Source of the DNA: CAWAYH01 sp963786195
Lineage (GTDB): Bacteria; Acidobacteriota; Vicinamibacteria; Vicinamibacterales; 2-12-FULL-66-21
Reading direction: 5' to 3'
Assembly (NCBI GenBank): GCA_963786195.1
Contig: CAWAYH010000001.1
Coordinates: forward strand, 62,001-126,000
DNA length: 64,000 nt
The notes beneath the pieces are model-generated. The model was not told where the DNA came from. It saw only the letters and a program-made list of their open reading frames with translations, and did not search any database. The position numbers were made by a program, and so were the translations under genes. This document shows, piece by piece, positions 25,473 through 35,417 of this stretch (its first letter is position 1; every line of letters starts with the position of its first letter).

Positions 25473-25512
25473 CCACCAGGGACGCCACTGACCGTCGCGC
25501 CGCCGCCTGCAA

Positions 25513-26442
25513 ATGTCTGAGATCGGCCCTCAGGCCTGGGTCGTGTTTTTTGTCGCGATCCTCGTCTTGCTCGCGCTCGATCTGGCATCGGCACGCGGCG
25601 AGCGGGCTTTCACCATCCGCCATGCGGCGGTCTGGACCGCGCTCTGGATTGGTCTCAGTGTCGCGTTCGGACTCTGGATGACGGTGCGGTACGGCCGTGA
25701 CGCCGGACTGGAGTATTTCACGGCCTACATCACGGAGAAGTCCCTCTCGATCGACAACGTGTTCGCCTTCGTGCTGGTGTTCACCTACCTTGGCATTCCA
25801 GCCCGTTACCAGCGCAAGATTCTCTTTCTCGGTGTCCTGGGCGCGCTCGTCATGCGGGCTCTCATGATCGCCGGCGGCATCTATCTGCTCGGCCGGTTTC
25901 ACTGGATCACGTATCTGTTCGCGGGCTTGTTGCTCGTCTCGGCCCTGCGTCTGCTCTTCGGCAGCGAACGCGAGCGCGACCTGGTTCGACAGAGCTGCGA
26001 CGCGTGCAACACCTGGATCGCGCGTATCGTGCCGGTGACGCCCAGCACGGCGGGCGGCCGATTTCTCCAGCGCCAGGATGGACGTCTGGCGGCCAGTCCA
26101 CTGCTGGTGGCGCTCATCGTCATCGAGACGACCGACCTCGCGTTCGCGCTCGACTCCATCCCGGCAGTGCTGGCGATCACCCGCGCTCCATTCATTGCGT
26201 ATAGCTCGAACGTGTTCGCGATGCTGGGCCTTCGCTCTCTCTACTTCCTGCTCGCAGGCGCGGCGGACCGATTCCGCCGTCTCCGCCCCGGCCTGGCGGC
26301 GATTCTCGTGTTCGTCGCCGGGAAGATGCTGCTCGAGCCTGTCGTGCACGTTGGCGTGACGGTTTCGCTGCTCGTCATCGCGTGCGTCATCGCCCTGGCG
26401 GTTGGCGCATCGCTGTGGTCGGAACGGCTTCGTCCGAGGTGA
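25513..26442 (+). CDS. TerC family integral membrane protein
   Basis: 309 residues with about seven to nine membrane helices. Family blocks are FVAILVLLALDL, the acidic pair-containing YITEKSLSIDNVFAFVLVF, LGALVMRALMIAGGIYLL and IVIETTDLAFALDSIPAVLAIT, with membrane Asp/Glu that could bind metal. It belongs to the TerC/Alx group, linked to Mn2+ export or metal homeostasis in several bacteria. No yybP-ykoY-type leader is visible in the short space upstream. Confidence 0.92.
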   Translation: MSEIGPQAWVVFFVAILVLLALDLASARGERAFTIRHAAVWTALWIGLSVAFGLWMTVRYGRDAGLEYFTAYITEKSLSIDNVFAFVLVFTYLGIPARYQRKILFLGVLGALVMRALMIAGGIYLLGRFHWITYLFAGLLLVSALRLLFGSERERDLVRQSCDACNTWIARIVPVTPSTAGGRFLQRQDGRLAASPLLVALIVIETTDLAFALDSIPAVLAITRAPFIAYSSNVFAMLGLRSLYFLLAGAADRFRRLRPGLAAILVFVAGKMLLEPVVHVGVTVSLLVIACVIALAVGASLWSERLRPR

Positions 26443-26529
26443 TCACCGCCTATTCGGACCCTTTCCAGGCCGGCAAAGACAGAACTATTACAGTCGCCGG
26501 GAGGTGGTCCTGCTATCGTCTGACGAGAC

Positions 26530-27418
26530 ATGCCGAACCGCGCCAGGAACGCGTTGAGGTACGGCCGCGCACACCAGAAGGGGCTGAACGCCGGGACCAC
26601 GATCGCGATGATCGGGTTCCACGTCGGGGCTCTGCTCGCGTTCTTCTTCATCGACCTGCGCGCGATCCTCGCCGCGGGGATCCTCTACTGCATCGCCGGG
26701 ATGCTGGGCATCGGCATGGGGTATCACCGCCTGCTCACGCACCGCGGCTACAAGACCTACAAGCCGGTGGAGTACTTTCTGACGTGGTGCGGCACGCTGG
26801 CGCTGGAAGGCGGTCCCGTATTCTGGGTCGCGACGCACCGGGTCCACCACCAGTACTCGGATCGTGAAGGCGATCCGCACACGCCGCGCGAAGGCACCTG
26901 GTGGGCGCACGCGGGGTGGATCCTGAGCGGCGAGGGGCTGCACCACGATGCCTCGGTGCTGGCGCGCTACGTCCCCGATCTCATGCGCGATCCGGTGCAG
27001 GTGTGGCTGTCCAAGTGGCACTGGACGTCGAACGTGCTCGTCGGGCTCGGCCTCCTCCTGTTTGGCGGCGTGCCGTTCGTGCTGTGGGGCATTTTCCTGC
27101 GCGTCACGCTCGGGTTGCACGCCACGTGGCTCGTGAACTCCGCGACGCACAAGTGGGGATCGCGCCGGTTCGCGACGCGCGACGATTCCACGAACAACTG
27201 GTGGGTGGCGCTCCTGACGTTTGGCGAAGGCTGGCACAACAATCATCACGCGCATCCCACGAGCGCGCGTCACGGGCTGGCCTGGTACGAAGATCGATCT
27301 GAACTGGATGGGCGTCCGTACCCTCGAAGCGTGCGGTCTCGCGTGGGACATCAAGCGGGCGCGCCTGCCGGGAACGTCAGAGGATCAGGATCAAGCGGCC
27401 GACGAAGCCGTCGCCTGA
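26530..27418 (+). CDS. Membrane acyl-CoA delta-9 fatty acid desaturase, frameshifted near its end
   Basis: Integral-membrane di-iron desaturase with all three His boxes, HRLLTH (HxxxxH), HRVHH (HxxHH) and HNNHH (HxxHH), and hydrophobic helices between them. It introduces a cis double bond in acyl chains and adjusts membrane fluidity. The frame breaks about 27290, after HGLAWYE; the natural end (DLNWMGVRTLEACGLAWDIKRA) lies in the next frame with a stop at 27418. One extra A in the run around GAAGATC explains it. Without correction the frame runs on to 27738. Confidence 0.9.
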
Positions 27419-27765
27419 GGAACACCTCAGACGGCGCGGCCAGTGCCGAAAGTTCGTGTTTCCGGCTGGAAGCGCGCCTCGGCTTTGAATGGGGACGAGC
27501 CTGTTTCTTGCGCAGCAGCTGTTGTCGCAGAGTACGTCCAGGTCGTTCAGATCGACGATGCGGCGCACGACCGCCCGTGGCCGCTTTGTGCCCCCTGTGG
27601 TGCAGACGGGGGCGCTTCACGTCCAGCGCAACGGGCTGTACAAACTCGGCCGGGCTGGACCGGGCTGCGGTACGTTCGGCGGGATGCTTCGCGGTTTGTC
27701 CACTTCGGATTCGGCCGGTGCTGATGCTGGAGGCTTGACCACTGGCGGCTGGATCTTCAGAGGTC

Positions 27766-28404
27766 GTAAGGCGCGTACCGTAGACCTCGTAAGTGCTCCA
27801 CGGACTTCGCTCAACATACGGCGACCCTTGCGCATACTCTTCTGGCGTTGTACGTCGAAACGCCCAGTAATGGTACCTTATACGACGTCTCGCCTTTAGG
27901 TGGCTTCCTCCCGCCAAGGCCAACGTGGGATATCAACTCACTCGCGGGTCTCAACTCGCTCCGCTCGCTGATCCCGTTGTGGTTCGTATCTCGCCAGAGC
28001 AGCAACTTGTTGTAGAGCGGATCTCCGAGAGTCACGGAGGGTCCGCGCTTCGGCGTCGATGGGCCTCCTTGGTTCAGTGACGTCAGCGCGTTGAGACCCA
28101 GGGGAATATCCGGAACCGTGTAGGAGCCGATCAACTCGGTCCCGTTGTCGATCTTCCCATTGCTATTGCGGTCGAGCGCGAGGAACGCACGGTCCGCCCC
28201 GGCTTCTGTCCACGCGATCTGGTCGCGCCTTCCGTCGCCGTCGAGATCGAACCGCACGCCATGTTCTGGGGACGTCAGGCGTGGCGGTGCAGTGTGTTCC
28301 TTGAGAGGGACGAGGATCACGGTTGCGTCGCGTGGGGACTGACCGGACAGGCTGGTCGCGACGATCATCGGGCCGCCGACAACTGCGGCAATTATCTTAC
28401 GCAT
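27766..28404 (-). CDS. Secreted EF-hand-like/VCBS-type hypothetical protein, frameshifted
   Basis: Starts at ATG 28404, with AGGAAGTG upstream; signal peptide MRKIIAAVVGGPMIVATSLSGQ. Ca2+-loop-like segments follow: RFDLDGDGRRDQIAWTE, LDRNSNGKIDNGTELIGSY and WRDTNHNGISERSEL. Such proteins usually end in a Tyr/Arg-rich strand region. Here that segment (RIRYHYWAFRRT...STYEVYGTRL) is in another frame after about 27890, so the C-terminus is uncertain. The 27419-27765 stretch beyond it holds no gene I can support, only a Pro-rich open frame. Confidence 0.6.
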
Positions 28405-28409
28405 CGCGT

Positions 28410-29503
28410 TCACTTCCTGTGCAAGGGTGCAGTTCGGGTCCGGTATGCGGACGCAGCTTGCCCACGGGCACCGTCGAAATTCGTCGTCACTAATGGTGAG
28501 CCGAAGGGTTTTGAGTTCGCGCTGTTCAACGTCGACGCGTTCGGCCCCGACAGCGAGCCGTTCAAATTCGTTAAGCGCTAGTCGCGATTTTGATGTGTAC
28601 CCGTCCGGTGGAAGAGCGCGCACTAAACACTGTCCGGGCAGCGCGGCGAATCGGAACTGGCCCTGTGCGTCGGCCTTGGCGACGTGGTATCTGTTTGACC
28701 GTTCTTGCCAGAGCTTTCGATCGCTGGGAAACGCCACCATCCGGGCGTCTGCGATTGGGCGCCCTTGTTCATCGGTGACCGTCCCAGCAAGCAGCAGGAT
28801 GCTGCGTGAACCGACAACCAGTCGGCCGTTCTCGTGAAGGCTAAAGTCCGTCGGAACGTCGGTAATGTCGACGCCGTCGAGCAGCACACGCGCTGGCCAC
28901 CAGGAATGTCCCGGGGCGAGCGAGTACCCTGCCCTCAGGACACACGGACCGAACGCATTGCGCAACACGAACTTTCCCCCCGGTGCCCCGTCGGCCCCAG
29001 TCCCCGGCATCATCGGCATGCCGTCAAGAGCTAAGTAGGCGCTGATGGTGATGTGAGGCGGCCATACAGGCGCGGGATTATCGCTCTCCATACGAAACTG
29101 GCCAGTAAGCGCCACATCACGTCGAATCGTAACTTCCACGCCCGTCACATCCGCCGTAGTGACGGTGACGATGCTGAAGCCGATGACATCACCGTTCTTC
29201 CCGAATGAGTCACGTGCGCATAACCTCCAACACATACGTAGCGGGCCACAAGGGACGCGTAACAAACGTGCCGTCCGCTCCAAGCGGAACTGGTACCAAA
29301 CTGAAACCTCCAGTCCCTTGGGGAACGTTCACGATCAAGACCGCACCCGCAGGCCGGAGCGCAAGCGGATCGACCACGCGACCCGAGATGACGGGGCCTT
29401 GTGGTGGTGGGATTCGTTGTTGGTACGCGCCCGTTGCCGACATGGCCAAGAGACAGGCCACGAGAAGCACCCCGGCTCGTGGGACATTAACAGGCTGCAT
29501 CAT
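28410..29503 (-). CDS. Secreted carboxypeptidase-regulatory-like domain protein, frameshifted
   Basis: Signal peptide (GVLLVACLLAMSATGAY), then beta-sandwich domains of the carboxypeptidase-regulatory type: GPVISGRVVDPLALRPAGAVLIV, then LLAGTVTDEQGRPIADARMVAFP with the G-x-V-x-D-x-x-G-x-P-(I/L) pattern. The frame changes near 29215, after YVLEVMRT, and continues as DSFGKNGDVIGFSIV. It then runs without a stop into the next gene, so its own stop has been lost to another indel, probably between 28410 and 28530. Typical of Acidobacteriota surface proteins; role unknown. Confidence 0.6.
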
Positions 29504-29629
29504 GGTGGGTGCTCTGCGATTCCGGGAGTATAGACTCGGCGGGCCGGTTTGTCCCTTAGAGCTTGGCGATCTTGGATAGTTTGTCTGCGACGCGGTGGTG
29601 GTCAGATGGACGTGCGAGTACCAGTGAGC

Positions 29630-29660
29630 AGAAAAGCAAAAGGCCCGATTTCTCGGGCCT
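29630..29660 (-). terminator. Rho-independent terminator downstream of tRNA-Leu
   Basis: Arms AGGCCCGA (29641-29648) and TCGGGCCT (29653-29660) enclose a four-base loop. On the minus strand the hairpin is followed by TTTGCTTTTC. It lies about 160 bp beyond the 3' end of tRNA-Leu and would stop that transcript. Confidence 0.75.
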
Positions 29661-29685
29661 GTCTGCGAGTCGAATGGCCTGCCAG

Positions 29686-29819
29686 CCGTAGCTCAACCTT
29701 CGCCCGAATCGAGAGCAAGGTTGGCCTGCCAACCGAAGCTCTCGGAGTGTCAGTGACAGCCCGCCTTCGCCGCGGAGCGGCTTCGGCGGGCAACCTTCGC
29801 CTGACAGGAGAGCGAAGGT
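29686..29819. repeat. CGAAGGTTGG-type inverted repeats next to tRNA-Leu
   Basis: A stretch of nested hairpins. GAGAGCAAGGTTGGC pairs imperfectly with GCCAACCGAAGCTCTC, and CCCGCCTTCGCCG pairs with CGGCTTCGGCGGG. CAACCTTCGCC and GCGAAGGTTGG flank them. Similar sequence (GCCAACCTTCGCTCGC, GAGCGAGCTTCGGTTGGC) lies beyond the right end of the integrative element at 47779-47888. Non-coding, beside tRNA genes in both cases. Confidence 0.6.
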
Positions 29820-29906
29820 TGGTGCGAAAGGGGGGATTCGAACCCCCACGCTCTTGCGAGCGCCAGCCCCTCAAGCTGGTGCGTCTGCCAGTTCCGCCAC
29901 TTTCGC
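29820..29906 (-). tRNA. tRNA-Leu (GAG)
   Basis: On the minus strand the acceptor stem GCGAAAG pairs with CTTTCGC. The D arm GCGGAACTGGCAGACGC, anticodon loop CTTGAGG (anticodon GAG), a long variable arm (GGCGCTCGCAAGAGCGT, class II) and the T arm GGGGGTTCGAATCCCCC are all present. Discriminator A and an encoded CCA end it at 29820. Confidence 0.96.
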
Positions 29907-29922
29907 GTTGGAGGGTGATCAG

Positions 29923-30006
29923 GTCCGGCTAAAGCCGGACGCTACGACCGTCATCTTTCGTCCGGCTAAAGCCGGACACTACAACAACGTCCGGCTGAAG
30001 CCGGAC
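29923..30006. repeat. Three tandem GTCCGGCT(A/G)AAGCCGGAC palindromes
   Basis: 18-bp palindromes lie at 29923-29940, 29960-29977 and 29989-30006, spaced by 11-19 bp (GCTACGACC..., ACTACAACAAC). A fourth relative is at 11406-11423. They sit between secG and tRNA-Leu, downstream of the gap-pgk-tpiA-secG transcript, where they could end transcription or protect the 3' end of the mRNA. Confidence 0.8.
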
Positions 30007-30063
30007 GCTACTTTGGTTGTCCCGGCGGCGTCGTCGCAGGCGCCGGTGTCGAAGGCGCGGGCG

Positions 30064-30363
30064 TCAGGACGCCGGCGCGGCGGGTGCCGGACGCGGCGCT
30101 TCGACACCCCGCATCAACGAGCCGCCGCCGCCGGTCTTCCCGATGACGCCCAGCACAATCGCGCCGAGCATGAACAGCACGCCCAGCACCGTCGTCGCGC
30201 GCGTCAGCACGGTCGCGCCGGCGCGGGCGCCGAATGCCGTCTGACTTCCACCGCCGCCGAATGCGCTGGAGATGTCACCGCCCTTGCCCTGCTGCAGCAG
30301 CACGACGAGCAGGAGCAGCAGGCAAGTCAGGACGTACAGGACCGCCAATACATAAAAGACCAT
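30064..30363 (-). CDS. secG: Preprotein translocase subunit SecG
   Basis: 99 residues. Two membrane helices (VLAVLYVLTCLLLLLVVLLQQ and TTVLGVLFMLGAIVLGVIG) flank the conserved GKGGDISSAFGGGGSQTAFG loop. It is part of SecYEG in the inner membrane. It is the last gene of gap-pgk-tpiA-secG and starts 9 bp after the tpiA stop. The C-terminus is Pro/Ala-rich, as often seen. Confidence 0.93.
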   Translation of the reverse strand: MVFYVLAVLYVLTCLLLLLVVLLQQGKGGDISSAFGGGGSQTAFGARAGATVLTRATTVLGVLFMLGAIVLGVIGKTGGGGSLMRGVEAPRPAPAAPAS

Positions 30364-30372
30364 AACGTCCGA

Positions 30373-31141
30373 TTATACCGCGCTGTGGCGGCTCCGGGCC
30401 ACTATGTCGACGAAGCCGCGGACCTCGAGGCTCGCCCCGCCCACGAGGGCGCCGTCGACGTCCGGCAGGGTGACGAGCTCATGAATGTTGTCGGGCTTGA
30501 CGCTGCCGCCGTAGATCACGTGAGCAGTGATCCGCCGCGTCGCCGCCAAACCACTGCCGAAGCCGTCCGCGGATATGGCCGTGGGCTTCGCCGGCCTCGG
30601 CCGGCGTCGCGTTGCGGCCGGTGCCGATGGCCCATACCGGCTCGTACGCGAGGACCAGCGAAGCGACCTGCTCGCTCGTCATGCTGTCGAGCCCGGCTTT
30701 GATCTGACGATCGAGCACGGCGAGCATCTGTCCCGCCTCGCGCTCCTCCAGCGTTTCGCCGATGCACACGATCGGCGTCAGCTTGACGCTGAGCGCCGCC
30801 ACGAGCTTGCGGTTCACGTTCTCGTCAGTCTCTCCGAATAGCCGCCGCCGCTCCGAGTGGCCGATGATGACGTAGTCGGCCCCCGCCTCGCGCAGCATGT
30901 CCGCGCTGATCTCGCCGGTGAACGCGCCCTCGCGCTGCCAGTGGAGATTCTGGCCCGCGACGCCGACGTTGGAATTGCGCGCCGCCTCCGCCACCGCATG
31001 CAGCGCCGTGAACGGCGGAGCGACGACGATCTCCACGTGGGCGACGTCCTTCACCATGCTGCGGAACTCCTTGACGAACACGACCGCCTCGTGGACGGTC
31101 TTGTACATCTTCCAGTTCGCAGCGATGAATGGAATGCGCAT
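30373..31141 (-). CDS. tpiA: Triosephosphate isomerase, frameshifted near the C-terminus
   Basis: Interconverts glyceraldehyde-3-phosphate and DHAP. AANWKMYK (substrate Lys), IIGHSERRRLFGE (catalytic His) and LAYEPVWAIGTGRNATP (catalytic Glu and loop 6) are intact. After WFGGDAAD, about 30540, the frame changes. The real C-terminus (VIYGGSVKPDN, GALVGGASLEVRGFVDIV) is in another frame and ends at 30373. The gene starts 6 bp after pgk. Because the enzyme is normally essential, the break is most likely a sequence error. Confidence 0.93.
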
Positions 31142-31147
31142 GTCGGC

Positions 31148-32330
31148 TTATTTGAGCGCCTCTACCCCCGGCAATTTCTGCCCCGCCAGGAACTCCAGCG
31201 ACGCGCCGCCGCCGGTCGAGATGTGCGTGATGCTGTCGGTGACGCCCGCTTTCGCGACAGCCGCGATCGAGTCGCCGCCACCGATCACCGTCGTGCCCGT
31301 GACCGACGCGACGGCTTTCGCCACGGCGATGGTGCCGTTCGCAAAACGGTCCAGCTCGAACACGCCCATCGGGCCGTTCCAGACGACCGTCCGGGCACCG
31401 GCGATGACGTCCCGGTAACTCTGCACCGTTCGCGGGCCGATGTCGAGCCCCATCCGATCGCCGATGGCCGGATCTCCGACGGCCAGCGTCTCGGCGGGGG
31501 CGTCCTTCTCGACCTTCGGCGCCACGACGTGGTCGGTGGGCAGCTCGAAGCGCAGTTTCTGTTCGCCAGCCCGCCGCTCGATGCCACGCGCGGCGTCGAG
31601 CAGGTCGTCCTCGACCAGCGACTTGCCGACGGCCACACCCTTTGCCTTGAGGAAGGTATACGCCATCGCCCCGCCGATGAGAAGCGCGTCGACCCTGGAG
31701 ACGAGGTTCTCGATGACTTCGAGCTTGTCCGATACCTTCGCGCCGCCGAGAATCGCGACGAACGGCCGCTCGGGATGCTCGAGCACCCGGCCGAAGGGCA
31801 CCGACTTCCTTCTCCATCAGCAGCCCCGCCGCTGCCAGTTTGACGAAGCGGACGATGCCTTCGGTTGACGCGTGGGCGCGATGGGCGGAGCCAAAGGCGT
31901 CGTTGACGTAGGCATCCGCGAGCGCGGCCAGCTGTTGCGCAAAGCCGGGTTCGTTCTTCTCCTCTTCGGCGTGGTATCGAAGATTCTCGAGGAGCACGAC
32001 GCCGCTCTGTCCGGCACGTTCGATGGCCGCCGCCGCGGGCTCGCCGACGCAATCCCCGGCGAATTCAACCGGCCTTCCAAGCAGCTCGGACAGGCGGGCG
32101 GCAACGGGCCGCAGGGAGTACTCCGGGTTCGGTTTCCCCTTGGGACGGCCGAGGTGCGACGCGAGGATCACCGTGGCGCCGTGTTCCAGCGCGTAGCGAA
32201 TCGTCGGGACCGACGCGCGGATACGCGTGTCGTCCGTGATCCGGCCGTCCTGAATCGGGACGTTGAAGTCGACCCTGATCAGGACCTTTTGCCCCCGCAG
32301 GTCGAGATCGCGGATGCTGCGCACCGCCAC
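31148..32330 (-). CDS. pgk: Phosphoglycerate kinase, frameshifted in mid-gene
   Basis: ATP-generating step from 1,3-bisphosphoglycerate. The N-terminal half (IRDLDLRGQKVLIRVDFNVPI, ILASHLGRPKG, LLENLRYHAEEEKN, DAYVNDAFGSAHRAHAS) and the C-terminal half (FVAILGGAKVSDKLEVI, WNGPMGVFELDRFA, GTTVIGGGDSIAAV, HISTGGGASLEFLAG) are complete but in different frames. The switch is near 31800, after AGLLMEKEVG. The length is right for the family. It lies between gap and tpiA with almost no spacing. Confidence 0.94.
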
Positions 32331-32333
32331 TGA

Positions 32334-33340
32334 TCAGAGTCCCTTCGTCACCATGTAACGTATGAGGTCGACGCAGCGATTCGAATAGCCCCACTCGTTG
32401 TCGTACCACGAGAGGATCTTCACGAAGTCGCCGTCCATCACGCTGGTGTACTGCGAGTCCAGAATCGACGAGTGCGGGTTCCCGCGGAAGTCGACTGAGA
32501 CCAGCGGCTCGTCCGTGTACTCGAGGATGTTCTTCAGCGGACCATTCGCCGCGTCCTTGAACACCTGGTTGACTTCTTCGGTCGACGTCTTCGTGTCGAG
32601 GAGAGCGGCGAGATCCACGACGGACACGTTCGGCGTGGGCACGCGCATCGAGATGCCGTCGAGGCGGCCCTTCAGTTCCGGCAGCACCTCGCCGACCGCC
32701 AGCGCCGCGCCGGTCGTCGTCGGGATGATCGAGAGCGCCGCGGCGCGCGCACGCCGCAGGTCCTTGTGCGGCAGGTCCAGCAGTTGTTGATCGTTGGTGT
32801 CGAATGCACCGTCGTCATCCACCCCTTGAGGATCTTGAATTTCTCGTGAAGAACCTTCGCGACCGGCGCCAGGCAGTTCGTCGTGCAGGACGCGTTCGAG
32901 ATGATGTGATGGCTCTTCGGATCGTACTTGTCGGCGTTGACGCCGAGGACCACCGTGATGTCCGGCTTCTTTGCCGGCGCCGTAATCACGACCTTCTTGG
33001 CGCCTGCCGTCAGATGCTTCGCGGCGTCGTCGCGGCCGGTGAAAAGACCCGTGGATTCGAAGACGATGTCGACGCCCAGCGACTTCCAGGGGAGCTGCGC
33101 CGGGTCCTTGACCGACAGGACCTGGAACTCATCCTGGTCGACCGTGATGCGATCGCTTGTCGCCGAGATCTTGCCGTGGAGGTTGCCGAGGATCGAATCG
33201 TATTTGAGCAAATGGGCCAGGGTGGCCGCGCTGGTCAAATCGTTGACCGCCACGATGTCGATCGATCGGTCGCCCATCGCGGCCCGCATGATGTTCCGGC
33301 CGATGCGCCCGAACCCGTTGATCCCTACTTTGACGGCCAT
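32334..33340 (-). CDS. gap: Glyceraldehyde-3-phosphate dehydrogenase, frameshifted
   Basis: Type I GAPDH. ATG 33340 follows AAGGAG. The NAD site (VKVGINGFGRIGRNIMRA), the catalytic Cys in SNASCTTNCLAP and the downstream PTTTGAALAVGEVLPELKGRLDG and SWYDNEWGYSNRC blocks are present. The frame changes near 32805 (MTTVHS to NDQQLLDLPHKDLRRAR). Together the pieces give the expected length of about 335. First gene of gap-pgk-tpiA-secG, with a good promoter upstream. Confidence 0.95.
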
Positions 33341-33395
33341 CTGCTGTCTCCTTGGCAAGCGCTGCGCCTAATGCAGCCTCGCGGCGAAGCGGCTG

Positions 33396-33425
33396 ATTCT
33401 AATTAACGCCTTGCACGGTGGTCAA
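33396..33425 (-). promoter_or_regulatory. Sigma-70-type promoter of the gap operon
   Basis: On the minus strand TTGACC (33420-33425) and TAGAAT (33396-33401) are separated by 18 bp, and the gap ATG is about 55 bp further. A direct repeat GCGTTTGAC lies at the -35 side and could be a regulator site. Predicted from sequence only. Confidence 0.55.
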
Positions 33426-33498
33426 ACGCCCGTCAAACGCCCACGGGGGCGAGCTTTGGCATGCTAGAGTTAACGGATCCTGGGCGAGTTCCGACCCG

Positions 33499-34545
33499 AT
33501 GTACACCGTCTACAGCGTCCTCATTGTCGCGTTTTTCGTGCTGATGTCGCCCTACCTCGTCTACCAGGCCGTGCGCTACCGCAAATACGTGTCGAGCCTG
33601 CCGCAGCGCATGGGTACCTGCCCGTGTCGTTCAACCTCGATGGCGACGAGTCGGTGTGGATCCACGCCGTGTCGGTCGGCGAAGTGCTCACGGCCCGTGC
33701 CCTGCTGCCCGAGCTTCGGGAGCGCTACCCCCGTCTCCGTTTGTTCCTGTCCACGACGACGATGACCGGACAACAGGTGGCGCGGACCAACCTGCAGTAC
33801 GTGGACGAGGTCTTCTATTTTCCATTCGACCTCGGCTTCATCGTGAATCGCACGCTCCGGCTCGTGAAGCCGCGGCTGTTCATCATGATGGAAACCGAGA
33901 TCTGGCCGAACCTGCTCCGCGCCTGCAATCGGGCCGGCGTGAAGACGGCGCTCGTCAACGGCCGCATCTCGTCGCGGTCGGCACCCGCGTTACCGCCTTG
34001 CCCGGCCGTTCTTCAGTCGCGTTCTCCGTCACGTCGATCGCTTCTGCATGCAGAGCGATGAATCCGCGCGGCGCATCATCGACATTGGCGCACCTCCCGA
34101 GCGCGTCAAGGTCACCGGATCCCTGAAGTTCGATTCGCTCGAGTTTCCCGATCCCGCGGATCCGCGCGGACGAGCCCTGGCTGGCCGCCCGTCGACGGCG
34201 ACCGTGCCCGACCGCGGCCGGAACCGCGTGCTGCGGTTCTTCCGGATCAGCCCCAATCGTCCTGTCGTCATCGCCGCAAGCACGCTCAAGGGAGAAGAGG
34301 AGCCTGTCCTCGAGGCCTTTCAGCGCATTCGGTCGACGATGACGACGGCGCTGCTGATTATCGCGCCGCGCAAACCCGAGCGGTTCGACGAGGTCGAACG
34401 CCTGGCGCGACGCGGCGGGTGGAACGTCGCGCGGCGCAGCGAGCTGCGAGTCGATTCCGAACCACGTCACGATGTCGTCATCCTCGATACGATCGGCGAG
34501 CTGGCCCAGCTCTTTCAGATTGCCACCACCGTGTTCGTCGGCGGC
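33499..34545 (+). CDS. waaA: KDO transferase (WaaA), frameshifted and lacking its C-terminus
   Basis: Adds KDO to lipid A precursor. One N-terminal anchor (YTVYSVLIVAFFVLMSPYLV) is followed by SVWIHAVSVGEVLTARALLPEL, FYFPFDLGFIVNR, METEIWPNLLRA, VNGRIS and VTGSLKFD. Two frameshifts are visible. Near 33613 a G seems lost from ATGGGG-TAC, and near 33982 a C seems gained in GCACCC. The protein stops matching after ATTVFVGG, where the family continues for roughly 90 more residues. Here it runs in frame straight into the middle of an HldE-type kinase. The start is probably ATG 33499. Confidence 0.85.
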
Positions 34546-35417
34546 ATGACGGCCTGCACGCCCAACGAGTCCGAGGTCGAGCAGCTCTTCGGCATCCGAA
34601 TCGGCGACAACACACGCATCCTCGAGCGGGCCGGCCGCAACCTGCTCGATCGCACGCGGGCGGGAGGCGTCCTGATCACCCGCGGCAGCCGAGGGATGGC
34701 GCTCTTCGAGCGCGGCCGTCCGACCGTCCACATCCCCATCTTCGGTTCCGATCAGAATTCGCGGACGTCACCGGCGCGGGGGACACCGTCATCGCCACGA
34801 TGACGCTTGCGCTCGGCTGCGGCGCGACGTTCGAAGAAGCCGCGCGCCTCGCGAACTACGCCGGCGGACTCGTCGTGATGAAGCGCGGCACCGCGACGGT
34901 TTCGGCGGAGGAGCTGAGAAACGCGGATTATCGGACATGGGTTGAGGTCACGATGGGCCAGATCCTGTCCCGCGATCAGCTCGTTGAACGCGTCCGCGAC
35001 GATCGACGCGCGGGCAGGACGATTGCGTTCGCCAACGGCTGCTTCGATTTGCTGCACGTGGGCCACATCCGGTATCTGCAGGCGGCGTCCGACGAGGCCG
35101 ATCGTTTGATTGTCGCCGTGAACGACGACGAGATGGCGGCCAGGAAGGGGCCGGGCCGGCCGATCCTGAAAGCGGCGGATCGCGCGGAGATCGTCTCGGC
35201 GATTCGCGGCGTCGACTACGTCGTCATCTTTCCTGAGCCCACGGTGTCGCCGCTGCTGCTGCTGCTCGAGCCGGACGTGCACTGCAAGGGCACCGACTAC
35301 ACGCTCGAATCGGTGCCCGAACGCGAGACCGTCCTCCGGTATGGTGGGCGCATCGCGATCGTGGGCGATCCCAAGGGCCATTCCACGCGCGATCTGCTCG
35401 CGCGCATCCGCGGATGA
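34546..35417 (+). CDS. hldE: HldE/RfaE: kinase C-terminus plus heptose-1-phosphate adenylyltransferase
   Basis: The first part is the C-terminal half of a PfkB-type heptose kinase: TPNESEVEQLFGIRI, GVLITRGSRGMALFE, DVTGAGDTVIATMTLALG with the catalytic Asp. A frameshift lies near 34757. From ATG 34954 it is a nucleotidyltransferase, AFANGCFDLLHVGHIRYLQAA (HxGH motif), making ADP-heptose. The kinase N-terminus (about 180 residues) is missing because the frame is joined to waaA. The nucleotidyltransferase domain looks complete and could be a separate protein. It ends overlapping the next start (ATGA). Confidence 0.85.

Noticed and set aside
27443..27724. Plus-strand frame and Pro-rich minus-strand frame in 27419-27765
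   Set aside because: Neither has a ribosome site or recognisable motif; this may be the distorted 3' end of the neighbouring secreted protein.
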